A DNA stretch of 49,124 bases from Lachnospiraceae bacterium UBA7196 (lineage in GTDB: Bacteria > Bacillota > Clostridia > Lachnospirales > Lachnospiraceae), in contig DKUU01000004.1 of the NCBI GenBank assembly GCA_002490835.1, forward strand, positions 1 through 49,124, given 5' to 3'. Below the pieces are notes generated by a model. The model was not told where the DNA came from, did not search any database, and saw only the letters and a list, made by a program, of their open reading frames with translations. This document shows, piece after piece, positions 47,504 through 49,124 of the stretch. How positions within the stretch are numbered: the stretch's first letter is position 1; each line of letters starts with the position of its first letter. A program made the translations under genes and the position numbers.

Positions 47504-48139
47504 TTATCCCCATGCTCCCTGCGTATAGGTTTCGTCGACCATATCGCTGATCCCTGTCAGCAGCATGATGATACCCTGCACCCTGTGGGGCTGGATGATG
47601 TAAACGCCTTTCTGATACTCATCTTCTACAACGATATCGGCGGCAAGCAGCGGCTTCATATGATGATAAACCTGTCCCGTAGACCCGAAACCGCATTTTT
47701 CTACGAGTGCCGCCACCGTTTTCGGTCCGCGAAGAATCTCCAACAGGATCATTAAGCGGTTTGCATTCCCGATGCAGGCCAACACCTTACTCGCGACACC
47801 GCTCTCGATCAGAGGAAGCAGTTCATCAGCAGGAACACTTTTTCGGATCCAATTAGACTGTCTTCCACCGGAAGCGTACACGCCAAGGTAGGTCACCAAC
47901 CCGCTATATTCTTTTTCATCCACTTTATAGCACAGTTCTTCCATCAATTCACTAAGGCGGCTGTCCGGGTGCATTCCGTGCATCACTTCTACCCGTTTCA
48001 ACTTCTCGGTCGACGGCTTTTTCGGAAGCAACTCCATCACCATATCGCGCAGCTCATCAAGCTGCGGCATTACCATACTTTGCAGATTCTCCATCTGCTC
48101 CTTGAGGGCATCAATTTCTTGATCATAATTTCTTGCCAT
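47504..48139 (-). CDS. ArsR-like winged-helix transcriptional regulator
   Basis: This 211-residue protein has an N-terminal coiled coil (about 5-45, DQEIDALKEQMENLQSMVMP) and a C-terminal winged helix (about 118-205). The latter has SKVLACIGNANRLMILLEIL, the recognition region CGFGSTGQVYHHMKPLLAAD, and the wing DEYQKGVYIIQPHR. No clear metal-binding Cys pair is seen, so it is not a typical arsenic or cadmium sensor. I chose the ATG at 48139 over one 11 codons upstream because GGAAAG lies close by. It is the first gene of a two-gene unit with the unknown protein. Confidence 0.8.
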   Translation of the reverse strand: MARNYDQEIDALKEQMENLQSMVMPQLDELRDMVMELLPKKPSTEKLKRVEVMHGMHPDSRLSELMEELCYKVDEKEYSGLVTYLGVYASGGRQSNWIRKSVPADELLPLIESGVASKVLACIGNANRLMILLEILRGPKTVAALVEKCGFGSTGQVYHHMKPLLAADIVVEDEYQKGVYIIQPHRVQGIIMLLTGISDMVDETYTQGAWG

Positions 48140-48200
48140 CGTCTTTCCACGCTCCTTTCCCGTAGTATGCAATTTTGTTATTCCGCATTTACGTAATTAC

Positions 48201-48229
48201 ATAATACAAGAAGGCCGCTCTCATGTCAA
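48201..48229 (-). promoter_or_regulatory. promoter of the ArsR-like operon
   Basis: On the minus strand, a perfect TTGACA (48224-48229), a 17-base spacer and TATTAT (48201-48206). A GTAATTAC palindrome (48193-48200) lies just downstream of the -10 and could be an operator for the ArsR-like protein. Confidence 0.75.
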
Positions 48230-48267
48230 TCCTTTCAAGGAAAAGATTTTATTTATGGTCCTTAATA

Positions 48268-48525
48268 CTATTTTTTCAGAAAATCGCTAAATTCTTTTAA
48301 TTCCTTTTTGATATCTTCTGAAAGTTTGTTGTAATCGGTATTATGAATCGCACCCTCTAATGTATATAGATGTACCAGACAAACATTTGGATATTTCTGC
48401 TTTAACTTAAGAAATGCGTCTCTTGCCCCTGTCTCAATCAGTTCCTCGGAAGATGCAATCCCAACAGCTTTAAGCTTCTTTTCCATCTCTTTACCAATAT
48501 TCATCATGGCTGTTAATTCCGACAT
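48268..48525 (-). CDS. TfoX C-terminal domain-like protein
   Basis: This 85-residue protein matches the TfoX/Sxy C-terminal domain: the MNIGKEMEKKLKAVGI start with a helix-hairpin-like SSEELIETGARDAFLKLKQK, then VCLVHLYTLEGAIHNTDYNK. In gamma-proteobacteria the full protein activates competence; stand-alone clostridial domains have no known function. GGAGATAGATAACG precedes the ATG. It follows the divergent-looking AT-rich region with the toxin locus. Confidence 0.85.
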   Translation of the reverse strand: MSELTAMMNIGKEMEKKLKAVGIASSEELIETGARDAFLKLKQKYPNVCLVHLYTLEGAIHNTDYNKLSEDIKKELKEFSDFLKK

Positions 48526-48712
48526 CGTTATCTATCTCCCAAAATGAATTTAAATCTCACATCAATATGATATCACCATATTACATAAAAATCAAAAAAT
48601 CCAGTAAAAAAGGGAGGTTTGGCACATCGTCACGCCTCTGTCTTCAATTTGGATTCAAAACCGATGTCATACATTGTAAAAAACTTGATTGTATTTCGTT
48701 TTTTCAACTCAC
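48526..48712. other. AT-rich intergenic region without recognisable gene
   Basis: Nothing coding is seen between the TfoX-like gene and the putative antisense RNA promoter. It presumably holds the TfoX-like promoter, but I cannot single out convincing boxes. Confidence 0.45.
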
Positions 48713-48741
48713 TTGCATAAAATAGCCAGATATGATATATT
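48713..48741 (+). promoter_or_regulatory. putative promoter of the antitoxin RNA
   Basis: TTGCAT (48713-48718), a 17-base spacer and TATATT (48736-48741), with an overlapping TATTAT (48738-48743) and an upstream TG. It would start an RNA near 48748. Confidence 0.5.
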
Positions 48742-48747
48742 ATAGAC

Positions 48748-48845
48748 ATAAAAAGGAACAACCTCCCACAAGGGGTTGACCATAGGAAAAGATAGAAACT
48801 CCACCCTTCCTACTCGCCAAAGTATACAAGGGTGGTTTTTCTATC
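48748..48845 (+). ncRNA. putative antisense antitoxin RNA of a type I system
   Basis: No coding frame is evident. The predicted RNA of about 95-100 bases runs toward the convergent toxin gene and ends in a long stem-loop. Its 5' part contains ACAACCTCCCA (48758-48768), which can pair over 8 contiguous bases with the toxin ribosome binding site region (UGGGAGGU). This is the layout of Fst/par RNA II. It rests on promoter, terminator and complementarity only. Confidence 0.5.
48791..48845. terminator. bidirectional terminator of the toxin/antitoxin RNAs
   Basis: GATAGAAA (48791-48798) pairs with TTTCTATC (48838-48845), and CCACCCTT (48801-48808) with AAGGGTGG (48828-48835), enclosing a 19-base loop. 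T-rich tracts follow the inner or full stem on both strands, so both convergent transcripts could end here and overlap at their 3' ends. Confidence 0.75.
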
Positions 48846-48862
48846 TAAAAGTTAGAAAAACG

Positions 48863-48946
48863 CTACTGACTAATCAAAACGATCAAGGTCAGCAATGCGA
48901 GAATGAACATTCCGAAAGACATCAGATCTTTGAAATCATATTTCAT
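48863..48946 (-). CDS. holin-like/Fst-like small membrane toxin
   Basis: This 27-residue peptide begins MKYDFKDLMSFGMFILALLT and ends with IVLISQ. It has one membrane helix (about 9-25) and a charged N-terminus, as in the putative holin-like toxins of Firmicutes type I systems. Such peptides insert in the membrane and disrupt it when overproduced. GGGAGG lies eight bases before the ATG. The ribosome binding site can be hidden in a stem with an upstream ACCTCC (see 48954-48979). It is convergent with a putative antitoxin RNA. Confidence 0.7.
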   Translation of the reverse strand: MKYDFKDLMSFGMFILALLTLIVLISQ

Positions 48947-48953
48947 CCGCACC

Positions 48954-48979
48954 ACCTCCCATCATATGTAATAGGAGGT
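48954..48979 (-). promoter_or_regulatory. 5' leader stem-loop sequestering the toxin ribosome binding site
   Basis: On the minus strand, ACCTCC (48974-48979) upstream pairs with the Shine-Dalgarno GGAGGT (48954-48959) across a 14-base loop. Par-type toxins use such a structure to delay translation until the antitoxin RNA binds. Confidence 0.6.
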
Positions 48980-49016
48980 CAACACCTTGCAGTGACACGG
49001 TTGTTCCCGTACTCAA

Positions 49017-49045
49017 ATCTTACCATATGTCGCACAATTTCGCAA
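49017..49045 (-). promoter_or_regulatory. putative promoter of the toxin mRNA
   Basis: On the minus strand, TTGCGA (49040-49045), a 17-base spacer and TAAGAT (49017-49022). The leader would be about 60 bases and starts with GGGAACAACC, the same sequence as the start of the antisense RNA (GGAACAACC). Confidence 0.4.
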
Positions 49046-49124
49046 TTATTTATGGTATACTATTTATCAATCAATCGATTATTTTCGTATATTTTCAATT
49101 CTACAAACTGGAATTCTGATAAGA

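Overview
The window looks like a chromosomal segment of a Gram-positive anaerobe of the class Clostridia, most likely a Lachnospiraceae gut or rumen commensal. I infer this from gene content (Spo0H-type sigma factor, type III pantothenate kinase with CoaBC, ECF-type vitamin transport, rubrerythrin, CUT1 sugar ABC transporters without an ATPase gene, strong AGGAGG-type ribosome binding sites) and from the mix of GC-richer housekeeping genes with AT-richer accessory blocks. No rRNA, insertion sequence, phage module or CRISPR array was found. Two tRNAs (Thr-GGT, Val-GAC) are present.

Layout. 0-5.5 kb: a minus-strand housekeeping operon cysE-cysS-mrnC-rlmB, followed by a membrane-anchored SGNH hydrolase with a 45-bp tandem-repeat linker and a small coiled-coil protein. 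5.6-10.8 kb: an AT-rich sugar-uptake block (two permeases, lipoprotein binding protein, YesL-like protein, an unrecognised membrane protein), then a GC-rich GH3 glycosidase. The binding-protein promoter has an 11-nt G:C homopolymer between its -35 and -10 boxes, a candidate phase-variation switch. 13.2-14.7 kb: tRNA-Thr, a strong terminator, sigH, tRNA-Val and ispF. ispF, cysE, cysS, mrnC, rlmB and sigH form one cluster in many Firmicutes, so the sugar block appears to sit inside a split ancestral cluster.

14.8-23.2 kb: MATE exporter, a CoA-biosynthesis operon (ECF S component, coaX, coaBC), rubrerythrin, a PqqD-like protein coupled to an OPT oligopeptide transporter, and purC. 23.2-28.9 kb: a hybrid sensor kinase coupled to a lipoprotein sugar-binding protein, and an SPFH membrane protein coupled to a ribbon-helix-helix regulator, with two tandem TGATATCA boxes in the promoter. 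28.9-34.4 kb: a secreted DUF5722-type glycosidase-like protein, a zinc-dependent phospholipase C-like protein, a chemoreceptor with an extracellular CZB zinc-binding domain, and an NAD-dependent epimerase.

34.4-40.2 kb: a divergent xyloglucan or beta-glucan module (GH5 one way; GH74 and GH31 the other), all without signal peptides, which implies that imported oligosaccharides are taken apart in the cytoplasm. 40.2-49.1 kb: an accessory tail with a CPBP protease, a frameshifted small gene, a cytidylate-kinase-like protein carrying a 33-bp tandem duplication, a HicAB toxin-antitoxin pair with a palindromic operator, resistance-type enzymes (ANT(6)-like, two GNATs, one streptothricin-acetyltransferase-like), small regulators, and at the right edge a probable type I toxin-antitoxin locus with Fst/par-like architecture: a 27-residue membrane toxin, a sequestered Shine-Dalgarno, a convergent antisense RNA and a shared bidirectional terminator.
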